64,000 nt of DNA from Lepidurus packardi (lineage: Eukaryota > Arthropoda > Branchiopoda > Notostraca > Triopsidae): the NCBI GenBank assembly GCA_023053545.1, contig JAKZAN010000006.1, forward strand, positions 811,001 to 875,000, written 5' to 3'. The notes under the pieces are model-generated. The model saw only the letters and a program-made list of their open reading frames with translations. It did no database searches and was not told where the DNA came from. Positions 48,485 to 61,578 of this stretch are shown piece after piece (the first letter of the stretch is position 1; every line of letters begins with the position of its first letter). The translations under genes and the position numbers were made by a program.

Positions 48485-51400
48485 CTGTAGAAGATGCACA
48501 GTGATTATTTCAGCTCAATTATTTCAACATTTATCCTTAAAAGCTCGTTTTACGAAGACAAACACACATATTAAAGATTGACTCCATCCTCGGATTGCTC
48601 CGGTCCAGCCCAGCGGGTGGGAAGGGACAAACATTTGTTGCATAACATATCTACTGATTTTAGGCTCCCAAGCTCTTTAAAAAGCTTTACGTTCTGACGT
48701 CACAAAAGCATTCAAGACAACAAGCACAGAAACTAAGGCAATCGTTGTGAACCGCCGCGCTTGGGAAACAGTTAATATATCACAGCCAAATAAAGACGAC
48801 ACTTTGGCATCGAAATCTCCTCGATGTGTGCTTTAGCCAATCAATTCCGAATCACGAAGTTGCTGGGAGGTCACAGGGACTGAAATCGACGAGCTGATAA
48901 AAAAAGTTCGCCGGAAATCATTTCCTGGCGTGTTTGCCGACAAAAACTCCATTGGATCAGGAAGACCTTTCCAAGGGCGTTGTTATGGGGGCGCTCAGCG
49001 AGCTTTTCTAGCTATAAATGCACTCGTGCATTGCATTTGGGGAGTAGGAGGACTCGCTGCTGTGTCCTCGTGTTCATCACAGCAAGCTAATTGTGCCACG
49101 ATTTTTAAATACTACGCCCAGTTATTTTCATGCCCCCCAAGAAAACCGAAACAAAACGCAACACTATCCTTTTAACTTGCTCTGTTAAAAAATACAGCAT
49201 TCAAAAATGCCGTTTTAACCCCAAATTCTTAATAAGACCGGATCATGCAACTTTTGAATGGGATAAAAAACCATTTTCTAATTACAGAGAAATGAAACCA
49301 TGGAGTACCGTAGCTCAGCAAAGACCTTGACGGTTTTCGGTTGTGCGTCTATGGTAATCATCGTGTAATGGAACGTGGGAGGCCCGTGGAAAACTCAGTC
49401 TAGCGTGGCTACATGGGATTAGTTCGAACAGGGCAATAAACTCAATAAGCTCGAGTTTTCTTCTTATAGGTAAACTATTTTTCTTCCTATTTTTACCACC
49501 TTGACAATAATAGCACTTCATCAAAATCAGTTCTATTTTCAGGCCTGCCACTGTCGTTCCGAAATTGTTCTCTTCCTCTTAACTCGACAAAAAGGTCGCC
49601 AGGTGCAACGTGCAAATCCCCATGTCTTGGCGTTATTCGACTGTGAGAAGAACATCCATCTTAAAGGGACATTCTTCCGCGATACATAAAAAGAAACGCC
49701 CGCTTTTATTTTATTCATTTTTTTTATTGAAAGTACTAGCTTCAAAAAAGATGCACCTGAAAGACAAGAGATGCAGGCTAATAAATTTTTCTCCTGCAGA
49801 TCATGATCGTGCGATCTATGTGCATGTAAGTACTGCACGCAATAAGTTTCCATGAAGAGTTTTCATCTCGTTACTGGGTCAGATCAAGCTTTTGGTTTGG
49901 CAGGATTTCCGTCCAAGCTTAGGATCCCTTCTCTTCGTTCCATGCTATCGAGGAAAGGATCAGTTTTATTATCTATTACTGAGAATCTCTCGGTCGTCAA
50001 AGAAACAAAAAGGACAGGCGTAGACGTTGAAGTATTGCATGTTCCCAAAGAGTCTTTGGTGGGTATTTACTTAGCCAGCGTGAAGGCTGAGAGAACAATG
50101 GCACAATGGCAAAGCTCTTTTGCACGGATCTTTGCTCCGTTTGCTAGTCGCCGTCAAGGCGCAAACGCTGAAGAGACTAAAGGCTGGACTCGTTCCTGTC
50201 TGTAGCAAAAACAAGCTTTCTAGGTAAACATGCCTCAAGTACCGGGAAAAAAATATTCGAATGTCAAACATTGTAAGCTTTATTAGAAATTATCGTGTTG
50301 AATCCTGCGTTGCATTTGTATTGCTAAATTTTACGGATCTAAGTCGGCGTTTAGACAGACAAAAAGCAGCTCGAGCTTGCTTTATCAAGCTCGACAAACT
50401 AGAGACTTGGTGATTATCCGCTAAGCAGTTTTCTAAGTGAACGGTCGCGAACAAATGCAATTTCTGCATTCTTGTCGTTGCCAATGCTTCGATTCACTAA
50501 AATCACAACGCTTGACAATACGTGAATGGCAGGTCGTTTACCCAAAGGGTTGGCATTATAGAAAAGACAGAAGAAGGAACTCTTTTTTCCTTCTTTTCTT
50601 TTGTGGTATTGGATCAGCAGCGAGTCTAGTCACATCAATAGTGAATTGTAAAGCAAGGGCATCCTAAGCACTGGGTTGGCACATTCTTCCTTTCTTATTG
50701 CAAGGGCAATGCAGGACAAAGTTCCGTTAGCTTCTTCGATTGATCTCCTATATTTTTTACCAAGTATATTCCTTGTATTACTTCCCCTAACAGATAATCC
50801 TGAAACCCGAGTCGGTCTTCCCCTTCCGTGAGTTCTAATTACATTTCGAAAAGAGAAAAAGGTAAGAAATTGGCATTCGTTCAGACTTGACCGTCGGTCA
50901 GTATCACTGTTCCTTATAAAGTGCGCCATTTTTCTCTTGACAAAAGTTCCAAGGGTTTGGGTTACTTCCACGGCTTAAACGTTCAGTCATGCGACCTCGA
51001 AAACTTGCAAATGAATTGGATTCTGGGTCAGCTGAAATATACGAGATGGCTACAAAGACATGCGCACACCGTGCTCTTCTTAAAAGACAAGTTTCACGCA
51101 CTCATGCCAACTTCAGACGAGTAGTAAGTTACTTACACGTTGGCGATCTCCTTTAATTTGCATTCGGGCCAGCTGCACAGAAACAAGAGTATTCAAAGTT
51201 CGAGTTTTCGTATGGAGTTGCATGCAAAACATTATTCAAGGGGGTTGATCTTCTGGAATCAATTGTCTTACGTTTCAGAAGAGTTTTTCCCGTTCTTTGT
51301 TGTTGGGATTCTAAGTTGAGGTTAAAAAGTAGGTTAGAGGACATGCAATTGAATTACGTCGGAGTTGCAAGGGGTTGAAAAATCACAAGGCACTAACCGG

Positions 51401-54400
51401 AAACCGAAGGGACGGTCATTAAAAACTCATCAAGTTGGAGGAAACGAGATCTTAACATACTCACATAAAGGCCAGCAAACTTTAATCTAACTTTGTCATC
51501 AATATTAAAAGTGAAAAAGTAGGAAAAAGAGATTTGAAAAATAAAATTGTCTGTATTCTAGGTGTCAGCTTAGTGACAGTTTTCTTATGGATTTCGTTGA
51601 AAACAGAAACTGGTTCAGTGACCCTTGTAAAACACCTTGGGTCAAAGGGTCATCTCACTGCTCCTTCCACTACTGATAAATAGGTAGTAGTTTCCGCCCT
51701 TGTCAACTTGCCAACCCCCTAGTCATGTGGGAGTTGGAGCGCCGCACGTCTCGTAAAGCAAACAAGTCGTGATGCTTCATCCAATTTGATAAAAAAAAAA
51801 TACTATATACAAAGAATATACAAAATGGTCTGAACTTCCCTAATAGTTTTATGCAAATAAGCTCTCATGCCGCGCTTAGCGTTCGCCGTCACATCTAATA
51901 ACGCATTTTAGCTTTTCGGTATATACAAAAAGCATAGTCCGTGTCTTTTTTTTTTGGGGGGGGGAGGTATTCCCAAGTCGCAAAACCAGGTAACGGACTT
52001 TTATCCCCCTAGTTCCCACGTTAAAAGACAAAAGCATCGTCCCCCCTTTTCCTTCATTGCACTTACAGTGCTTATACTTAGTGTGACACCTGTACAGCAG
52101 ACAGGGACTTAATGCTGCTGGTAAAAAGCACAGAAAAATAGGGGAGAATCACCCACAGGGGAGTTTAAAGCTAAAACCCTTTCTTTTTCACCTACATACA
52201 CCTGTCTTTGGTACACAATAACTAATTGTGATGGTTATTACAAAAAAAAAGCTTTGAAGGGGTGTTAACCACGTGCAGCTGGAACCTACCTAGTGCAAAG
52301 TTCACCCCAAGCGTGACGTGGTCACTCTCGGGCTTCTATTCTCTTCGTCGCGGTTCAAGCTAAGCCACCAGGTCCTAATAATGACCCGCAAGACCGTGTC
52401 ATCATATTGAAAACGTTGGTCGCGAAGCCTTTTCATTCCGCGCCCAATACGAAGCTTGGAAAAGCGAAAGATTGCATTGCTAGTGTGAATTTTTCTCTGA
52501 ACTTGACGCAAGCAACAGACCTCATTTGCATAGGCCATTAACAAGCTGGGAAGGCTTCGAAATAAACTGGGAGGGAAAAGAATTCAAAAGCTTAAAGTAA
52601 GGCTATTAACCAGACGTAGTATATGTTCACTTGGGCGTGAAAACGTGAGGCTTAGGGGAGTTAAAAATTGGCAGGGAAGTGTTGAAGGACCTTATGTCCA
52701 TTTTGATCGCTAAAGATTTTCTCTTTCAGTTGCCGATGCGCGTTATAATCAGGAGGCTGGCGGAATGGGAAGTCTGCATTTAACGTTCGGCCATAGAAAG
52801 CTATTGCGGCTCTAAACTTGAAAAAGTTGAGAAGAAGAGCTGTAGCTTTTATTCATCAATAGTAGACGCGATGTTTTATAGCGGTTCTAATATTAACTGC
52901 CATCATCTCTTCCGTGCAAGAAAAAGGCAGTTGCGTATCATAAAAACAAAGGTAATATGCAATAATCATGTAAATCCAGAGTTTCCACATACCTCCAAAT
53001 AAAGGAAAAAATGGGACCGTCTTGCTGGCCAGTTTTTGCCGTGATTTAACCTGTTCTTGTCACGGGACTTTGTCGCCGCCGAAGCCTCTCTCTCCCGGCA
53101 TAGCTATATATATTGCTGACCAAACGTGACTTGGCATGATCAAGTAAATCTCGCGTAAATTGGAAGCTACCTGCACACGGCTAGGCTATAGGTATAGTAT
53201 ATAGTGGAAAAGGGGGTGAAGGACTCTCGGCGGTCTCCTGATTCCAAGCTAGAAATGGAAAGTCAAATGGGCAAAGAAACCTGTATCGATTTGTAAACTC
53301 AAGGCTTTGGTTGAATTTTCTAAACGTGACTCCATTGGAAGAAATAGCAGGCTGTTACAAAAATAGCATACAAGGAGTCAAGTAGCTGCGTGTCTTTCAG
53401 CGATTTATGTGACTGTTGATTTGCAAATTCATGAATTCAAGTTAGCTTATTAAAATGAACTGCGTTAATAAATCTTGGGTGCGTTAATAAAGCTTTACTC
53501 GACATCTAATAAGCCTACTACTGGCGAGAAAGGATTGCCATCTGCTAACTCTCTTACAGAATCTCACGTCGTGTAATGAGTCTTGTAAAGTCGTATAATT
53601 TATGAGCACTGGAGGCGTAAAATACATGTTACATAAAACTTCTTCGAAGGACTGTAAATAACTGCATTCGTGCTTTTGTTTGCATGCGATAGTTGCGTCC
53701 CGCGGTCTTTGCTCTCTTTAGGTTCTCTTCAAGCAATACGATAAGGCATAGCTTTGAACCCAAAGTTAAAATGGAAAGAAGCCATGCCGGACCTGAATCT
53801 ATTCAACAGAGCTTAAGCAATAGCAAAGCTTCATAATTCTTGTATAGAATTAACGGACGTGAATTAACGGAGCTTGAGAGGCTAGTTAGTTTCAGCGTTG
53901 TTTGCTAACCAGCTAAAAGAGAATGCAAATCACTTCGGGAAATTCCTTAAAGCTTTGCTCGAGGGATCTGTAATGAATGATGGAGTCTGTATACGAGGAC
54001 GAAGAGAATTTACAACATGAGTTGCCAAAATACTCGTTTTACTGACTTTTTTCTCCCTTTGCTTCAACTGAACACGACCACTAATGAGGTCTTTCATGTT
54101 TCCATTTTTCCAGAAATAAATGCTCATATCGGTGGTCGTTGTGGTATATTACGTCCTTGCCCTGAGCCCCGGTCTCTTTACGGATAACCTATGGGGCATA
54201 GGGTATCATAAAGGGACTTGGGTCGATTCGATCATTAACTACTAGAATTGAATTGACCACTAGATCCTTCAACAAAGGCACATGACCAACAGCTTTATGT
54301 CCAGCTCTCTTATTAACTCAAAATAGAGTGCCGCACAGCAAGATATCGCGAAGGGTCTCGAGTCTTTCTTATGTCCTGCCAGTCTGGAGGACATAAGAAA

Positions 54401-57400
54401 TAGAACATCATATCTGTTACCTTGTTTACCCAATCCGATTGATAAGCGTACTTAACAGTAGATTGTTTTAGGTTTAGTGAGTAAGAGAAGGACCTGTTCA
54501 TGCAATATCTTTACAACGCTGGGAGAGCTATGCAAGAAACTCGTCATGTGGTCTTTTGCAGCAACGCCGAATGCTGAAAGGAACTGCCGTAAAACCCCAG
54601 TCGATAATTCCGTAACCAGAACAAAAAATGCTTGGGGGAATAGTTTGCTTTCTGGCCATGTTCTGGTAGTCATAGAACCAAGGGTTTCGTATTTTGTGTA
54701 AGCAAATGTTAATAGCTACTAATCAATGGCCCAAGCGCAATTCCCGCCCCTTGGAGTGCGCTTGCCACATTTTTTCCTTTCCTTTTCACTTTTTTCCAAG
54801 AAACGAAACACGTCCTTTTTCCCACATGCATTTCATTGTTCAACGCAACGGGTGTTTTATCGACTCGGCCGGCATGGATATCACATAAGCGCATTGGCCA
54901 GGGCAAAAAAAAATCCTGATTCGAAATTCTTTGCTAGCTTAGTCCAAACTTTCATAGATTTTATATAGACTTAAGACTTGATACTCTATACAGATTTTCC
55001 CACTAGCTTGGGATCTTGTCAGGCTGGGAAACTCGGGAAACTCTTCTGAAATGAGGTTTCTACATCTTTGCGCACAAGCATACGATGTTGACAGCATTCT
55101 TGGCTTTAACGAAAAGGTTCACAATCTACAGACCTATTGACTCGTTACTAAGCTGGCCAGAAAACGCGTCCTTTTATGCTTCCTTGCACTTCCTCGGTGG
55201 CAGAAAAAATGAACCTGGCTAAGACGCCTTTTGCAATTCGACGTCAAGTTCACAACCAAGAGAGACCAGCCAGTGCTGTGATGAAAGGATAAATAGCAGA
55301 ACGCCGAGACAAATTGCATACTCACCGCCTTTCTAAGCAAATGTAAAAGCAGGTGAAACTAGCAAATTGAGAATCCGGTAAAACCTAAAATGTTGGGCGT
55401 GGACACATTTCCACGAACAAGGCACTTCGTGTTTCTCCAATTCTGCACGGCTTCCTTTCTCTTGAATACAGCATTTCTTTAATAAATCTTTTTGTTCCCA
55501 TGGACTACACTAGCCTGACTTCATCTGTGCCTATGCCTATAAGTCGCCTGTTTTCTTTTTCTAAAAAAAGATGTAGCTACAAAACTATCTCAACTATTGC
55601 AGTCTAGTAACTTTACAGCCGCAACCTTTTCTTTGTGTACCATGTCAGAAGAAAAATATATTGTCAAGCTTGCGAGGTTTATTACCTGGAAGAGATGACT
55701 AACCGGAAATCTGCTCATGAATTACCTATTCTTGAAGAACCTTCTAATGACTGTCTCGAGCTTTCTTTTTTTTTCTTTCCTTCTTGTTGTGAACCGGGGT
55801 AGAATTTACGGGTTGAATTTCGCTGGAAGAGCAAAACAAAGCACGACATGCGGAGAACGATTGAGGAGAACTTTCATTTTTCATAGTGGCAGGTTATCCT
55901 GTTTGACGTCATGTATGTGTAGCCCAGTGAAGCCCACTCTCCTTCTCAATGACTGACAATGACATGCAAGGCCAAAGCTTTTGGAGGAGCAGGTGGGCCG
56001 TCGTGCATAAACTGTACTTCCTTTCGTGTGTTGGGCTGATTATGTTAAAAGTGGGATTGCAGGCTGAGACTATTTAGGACAAAGAAAAGACACCGACCGA
56101 TATCACGTTACATGCGCTGAAGACGCTGGTTAATAGCAGCAATGAAAATCATAAATCAATGAAATGGCAATTGCAGGACATGTGCCAAATTTGGAGGTGC
56201 AAATTGCCTCCTGGAAAGTCGCCAATTTTAATTCGCATGGTAAATAGAGGGTTAATTGGCAAACGGTCGTGTCAGGCCCTATAACGTCCCCAGACAGACC
56301 TTTTATAGACTCAGAGGTGCTACTTGATTATGCAGCCCAAATAGGGAGATCAAGGAAGAAAAAAAAGTAGCTGGTTCAGGCTTGTCGGCACAGAAAAAAA
56401 GCATTGATACTGTAACTACGGGTGGCCTGAATGTCAAGCTTTTAATCCACTGGGGATTTTTTTTCTTTTTTTTGTAACATTTCCGAGGCAGGGTATCGGC
56501 TTGGAAGCAATTCCTTGAGTGTGTTTTCCAGAGCTCCAGCTCAGTTTCTCATGGGTGAGCACGAACTGATGCTAAACTGAAAGTGTACCTCCGAAATTTC
56601 CTTACTTAGGTGTAAGTAGGGGCTAAAACGTCGGTTTACCATAGGACGTTCTTTGGTCAGCCCAAAGGTAAAGACCGGAAATGCCTTGAGCAACTTAAGG
56701 AAGACGCGGTGCGCGGTCTGGAGCAACTTCTGCTCCTACAAAGGCTATCCAAGCCCAGCAAGAACAGACAACAAGGCATTGGCTTATTTTTTTATTTTAT
56801 TTTTTCCCTTCTGGAGGTCTCTGTTCTCTTATTTCAAAAGGAGAGCTTTTCCCTGGAAACTACAAACGCCACAACTCAAGCGCGAAGTTTTGTTATTTCC
56901 TCCTAAAAAGCGGGCAAGTGTTATCCTCCCTCCACTTAAAGGTTATCCCCCCTCCACTTACAGTGCTACTATATAGACGCTTCATTTTACAATACAGCCT
57001 CCTGGAAAAGGTACTCGCGTCTAACAGAGCAGGTCCAAAACTTATGGTACTGGCATGTCATTCTATCTCCCACTCCTGAAGTTTCTGTCCCCTAACACCA
57101 TGGCTGGGTCATTTACTATTATTATATCTTTCGAAGAATGTAGGACACTTAAAAGTTGGAACTGTCCTGGTGCTTGGCAATTCTCTCGGTGTGACAGCAT
57201 CGTCTTAAAATGTCCAAGTAGGAATGAGATAAAAAGACAATTGCGTATTCTTCAAAGCTTAGTTGTGGCTTACAATCAGCAAGAAATCAGTGGCTTGTTT
57301 TAAACTTTAAACGAGGGAAGATCCTCACTACATTGTTAATAGCATCTCTGTTGAGTCTAAGTAAAAAATTACCAGATAAAAAGGATAAAGCAGAGGCTGC

Positions 57401-60398
57401 GAATTCTACCGGATCCAGCTGATGAGAATGGGAGAAATCAGTGCAGTTTGAAGGAAATGACTAGTCCTCTTTTCGTACACCGTTTTTATGACCTGCTATC
57501 CATGCGTTTACTCCAGGTTTCTCTCCTGAGGACCGGAAATCTCTCTTTTGATAGGTTCTCTTCGCGAGAAATCGGTGCTTTGGAGAAACGCAAGGAGTGT
57601 CCAACGCTGATTTGCGCTTTTCAAGTCTGTTTTTTTCTGAATCAGTTGAACGTTCAAGAAATCCGGATGTCCGCTTGGCTGTTTGTCAGACCAAGAACCA
57701 TGTTTTTATAATAAGCCTTGTTTCCGGTCTCTGCAACCATTAACTTGGGCCCGCAGCGTACTTGTTCATACGCAGACAGCGTTAATTGTCATGTAAAGCA
57801 GAATGCACCCCACTTGCAAAGATGACAAATAGTGGACAAGCCCGTTGGCAGATTTTTTTTGGAGATCAACAAAGAAGCAAATTACATCAAATTGGGAAGG
57901 GCTCATTAAGAACTAAAGCCGAGACTCACATGTGAGACAACACTTCATCGAGAAAAACTCCGTCCGTAAGCTGCACCAAATCTACTGGCGATGTTCCAGG
58001 TTCCTCTTTAAAGCGCCGAATCTGGGGAAAGAAAACCAATTAAGTGAGTTGGAGATCTCGCAAACGCTACGGATTAAAATTCCCTTGCCTATAAGCAACA
58101 ACAGGACTAGGCAGTTTTTCCACTCATATAAAAATCTGATGCACCGTTATTTGTTACAACTTTCCGGAAAGTCTAGTGATTTTAAAAAGAATGTAACTAA
58201 AGCAAACATGAATAAGGAAAAATTGGTGTGAACGATGCCAAGTTGAAGTTCACAACTTTCGCTTCCAAAACGTTCCCAGGCCTTAGTTCACTTATCGTGC
58301 TAATAATGAAAACCGGTTTCTAGCTAAAATCGGGTCTCGAAGACAACCTGGTGTAGTTTCACAACGCTGAACAATCGTTGAAGGCCCTGGTGAGGACTCT
58401 GCAAAAAAAATTACACGCTAGACGGTGATGCTCGGTATGCAGTTACAGGTAACAACTTTAACTTTAGGTTTTTCAGTGCGTTTTACATGGCAGTGCGCAG
58501 TCTCAGTGCTCAAACGTGCATTACAACGATCGTTAGAATGCACCAAATCTTGTCTCTGATCGCGACACTTGTTGTACGTGCAAAAAATTAATCCTTGCAG
58601 AAAAGTTTCCTTCATCTACATGTCATGCTGCAGCACGATAAACCCAAGGTGATGGTATGGATCAATATACTTGTGAAGCTGTCGGGTCTCAATCAATACT
58701 TAGCTTTCCCAAGCAACTTCCCACGAACTAAAAACGAGAATGCCCTCGTCATCCTACCCAGATATAGTACCTCGGGAGAAAAATGCTACCTATCAACTCG
58801 ACAACCCCTTGTCATGACAACCTGGCATAGTGCATTTTATCCGCAACTTGTGAAACCCGCAACTTGGCACCTCTTCTCCCTCCCAAGTTCAAGATGGCAA
58901 GGGAAACCCAACACTCATACCGCACCAGCGGAATGCGGGAGTTGGTTCGATAAGTCAATGCCCATGCATCTTCTTCGTTACAAAGCATTGGACACGCTAC
59001 GTACCCAAGCGACCAAAGGTCCTTGCATAAATTCCTGCACTGTGGCGTTATTCATGTTTGCAAGGGCGGCAAACATCCAGAGATGCCCATGACTTTCTTG
59101 CTTAACATTCACGATGCACCGACCCTACTAGTTTGCACTAGCAACATCAACGATCCTCCTTCAAAAGTTCTTAGAGTATTGGACACTTTATTAACACAGC
59201 ATTCACCGCGTAATATATTACTAGATCCTTTTAGCACACAAGAGTAAACCCTGTTCCCGAAACACCGTAATTCCGAATAGCGAAACCTAAAACGTAATAA
59301 TGAAGCACCCGTCGTGACTACCGGACCTCAGCCCGTAGTGTATTCTGACACAAACTGATGCCGTCGTGAGGAAGCGTCTAGCGTCTAGCAAGCAGCAGCA
59401 TAACAAACTTACTACGAAACTGACGCAGCCTACCCAAGGATACCAACTAATTCACGCTGCATCGGCAAAACCCCGGCGCGAGACAGTCCTTTATGCTCAG
59501 ACCCCCTGCGGCAACTTGCTAAGGTTTGGGAACTCGGGAGTGGAAACTCAACGCAGACCAGCAGTCTACCTACCACCTATTGTGGCATTTCGAACTTGCT
59601 TGTTCGAGGCAGAGCTATTTCGATTGCGAGGAATTATGCTTTCGTGCGCCGTAATGGATCGGTGTCCTCGGTCATATGCATTGCGCTGAAAAATGAGTAA
59701 GGTACAAGCTGGCCTGCGAACTAAAAGCGGCTAGTACCCGCCACATGACCGTTCTTAAGGACCAATAACACGCAAGAGGAATAACAGTTTACACTATATA
59801 ATTGGGGGGTGGTTCTACAGTAGCATGCGTGACCTTTCTGACTGGGTATCACAATGAATACCAGTTCCTGTACATGTATTGATTTTGTCTTTTACTTAAG
59901 ACTTCATTCTATTGCATAAGCGTCTTACTATTGTTTAAAGTGATGTATATCCGTGACGCCTGGTTTGTACAACAGATTTTCCTGAAGAATTCATATTTTT
60001 AAAGTTAAGCTTGATAAGTTAAGAATTAAGTCATTATAAATTACCGTATGATAATTATCAGTTACTGGCTTTTTCAGTTTGTTTAGAAGAGCCCGCCGTA
60101 CGTAATTATTTTTAAAACACTGCATTTTGCCGTAAAGTTAGCAACATTAATTTATCTCATCCGAGCGAAAAAAATAGAGTAAACGCTAGGTCGCTTCCTT
60201 GTTCTAAACAGTGAGTCCTATCCAACGAACTGCACTATTTGGCGTGGCTGCTTTATTACTGGTTAGACAACTTTCCGAGGCGCGGAAAAAGTGTATGCCT
60301 CAAAAAACTTAAATCAACGATTTTGTGAATAAAGGCTTTTTGTACTATACGGTTTATAAAACATACTACACTTCCATGTCCAATCCTTTTCTATTACA
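48485..60398. other. Region without a supportable gene between Girdin and LIPT2
   Basis: The missing first coding exon(s) of Girdin (start codon and about 60 residues) should lie here or further right on the - strand, but a search by eye for the WVKTFG and LVDGVFLN-like signatures of the family found nothing convincing. It holds the hairpin at 54365-54400, nuclear-receptor-like half-sites near 51639, a short GGTTATCC...CTCCACTTA tandem repeat near 56921-56960 and AT-rich DNA near 59980-60180. Open frames such as the 165-codon one at 58595-59092 match nothing I know. Confidence 0.55.
54365..54400. repeat. Hairpin, 13-bp perfect stem and 10-nt loop
   Basis: TTTCTTATGTCCT at 54365-54377 and AGGACATAAGAAA at 54388-54400 are exact reverse complements. 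No transposon ends or gene end are recognisable beside it. Confidence 0.75.
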
Positions 60399-61286
60399 TT
60401 AGCCCAGTATTTCATTACGGAATTCCAGCTTAGCTTCTTGGAGCTGGACTTGAAACTGATCTTGAAAATGGTACAGAAAAGGAGGGATTACGGCTTCTAC
60501 ATCAACATTGCGGCCTAATTGTTGACTGACGGACGTCACTCCCTTTCCTTGTACACCGCAAGGCACGATATGTGAAAACCAGTTCAAATCAACATTGCAA
60601 TTCAGCGCAAGTCCATGAGAAGTTACAAACTTTCTTCCGTGAATACCTACGTTATACAAAGTTCGGTTAGACCGTATTTCAAAGGAAAATTTCATTTACC
60701 TAGGGCACAAAGTTTAGAATCACCCACCCACACCCCAGTGTGGGGAGAAGTGGCGGCCGGAAGACCATATTCAGTCCGGCAAAGGCGGATAATGGCTTGC
60801 TCCAACTGGCAGACGTACCATTTCATGCTCTTGCGGAAATGAGCCAAATTGAGGATAGGGTATGCGACTAATTGGCCTGGCCCATGAAACGTGATTAGTC
60901 CGCCGCGATTTGTACGAAAGAATTCCGCTCCCAATTTTTGTAGTCTACTTTCTTCTTCCAACGGATAACCTGCAGTTCGTATGCCTATAGTATAAACTGA
61001 AATGAAACTTTCGTTAAAAAGACGTCAAGCAATATAATTATTACAAACACCACAAAGGCTTGAAAAATACCTTAAAAACGAAGACAAAAGCAAGGGTTGT
61101 TCTGACATTTTAGTCAAAAGGGAAAGGCAACTTACCTGGGGAATGTTCGACTAGCAATAGAGTGTTGAAATTTTGTTCTTCCGGGGACTGCAGTATCTTC
61201 TTAACAATCGCTTCCTGTATGCGCAAAGCAGGCAAATACCTCATTGGTCCAAGCTGCCAAACGTTAACACATTTTGTCAAAGACAT
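60399..61286 (-). CDS. LIPT2: Mitochondrial octanoyltransferase (LIPT2 / LipB family), complete
   Basis: Exons 61286-61136, 60984-60700 and 60646-60399 join in frame to 227 residues, close to human LIPT2 (231). The enzyme moves octanoyl groups from acyl carrier protein to lipoyl domains, the first step of lipoate synthesis in mitochondria. Visible family motifs are HSPGIRTAGY, NRGGLITFHGPGQLVAYPI (residues 76-94), GDSKLCALG with the probable catalytic Lys141, SHGLALN, and IVPCG with the probable catalytic Cys175. The ATG at 61286 is chosen because the leader before the conserved YLPALRIQEAIV segment is short, as in relatives, and no longer frame is needed. It lies 37 nt after the SDHAF1 stop on the same strand. 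The gap contains CCTAG directly before AAA-ATG, a possible acceptor, so an upstream non-coding exon cannot be excluded. Confidence 0.96.
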
Positions 61287-61323
61287 TTTCTAGGTTTGAA
61301 ACTAATGGGCACAGAGTGACTGC

Positions 61324-61578
61324 CTAATTGTCCACTTTCTTCTGCTGAATATGACCCATTCCTACCACATGTGGATCTTTGATAGTGTCAAGTTTTTTCC
61401 AGCCCTGACGTAACACATACTCAATATGTAATATTTCACTCTTCGGAATATCCCGGTTTTTACGAAACTCGTCTTTTATTAAAGACTCAAATCCAGGCTT
61501 GCTTTTAGCTGCCCTTAAACACTGACCGTACAGTTTCAGCACTTCTTTTTGCAGACGACTACGCCTGAACATGCTCAT
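61324..61578 (-). CDS. SDHAF1: Succinate dehydrogenase assembly factor 1 (LYR family), complete
   Basis: A single uninterrupted frame of 84 residues. SDHAF1 is a small mitochondrial matrix protein that helps insert Fe-S clusters into the SDHB subunit of complex II. The family pattern is clear: SRLQKEVLKLYGQCLRAA, KPGFE, EFRKNRDIPKSEILHIEYVLRQGWKKL. The Arg and Gly of VLRQGW correspond to human Arg55 and Gly57, positions known from complex II deficiency. The name-giving LYR tripeptide reads LYG here. The start is the first ATG of MSMFRRSRLQ; a second Met follows two codons later. LIPT2 begins 37 nt downstream on the same strand. Confidence 0.95.
   Translation of the reverse strand: MSMFRRSRLQKEVLKLYGQCLRAAKSKPGFESLIKDEFRKNRDIPKSEILHIEYVLRQGWKKLDTIKDPHVVGMGHIQQKKVDN

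Noticed and set aside
53764-54450. Candidate first Girdin exon (WV-containing frames on the - strand)
   Set aside because: The surrounding residues do not fit the conserved start of the HOOK domain, and no donor in the right phase follows.
58595-59247. Overlapping open frames of 165 and 74 codons on the + strand
   Set aside because: No recognisable motifs, no splice partners and no family resemblance. The frames change abruptly. Treated as chance frames.
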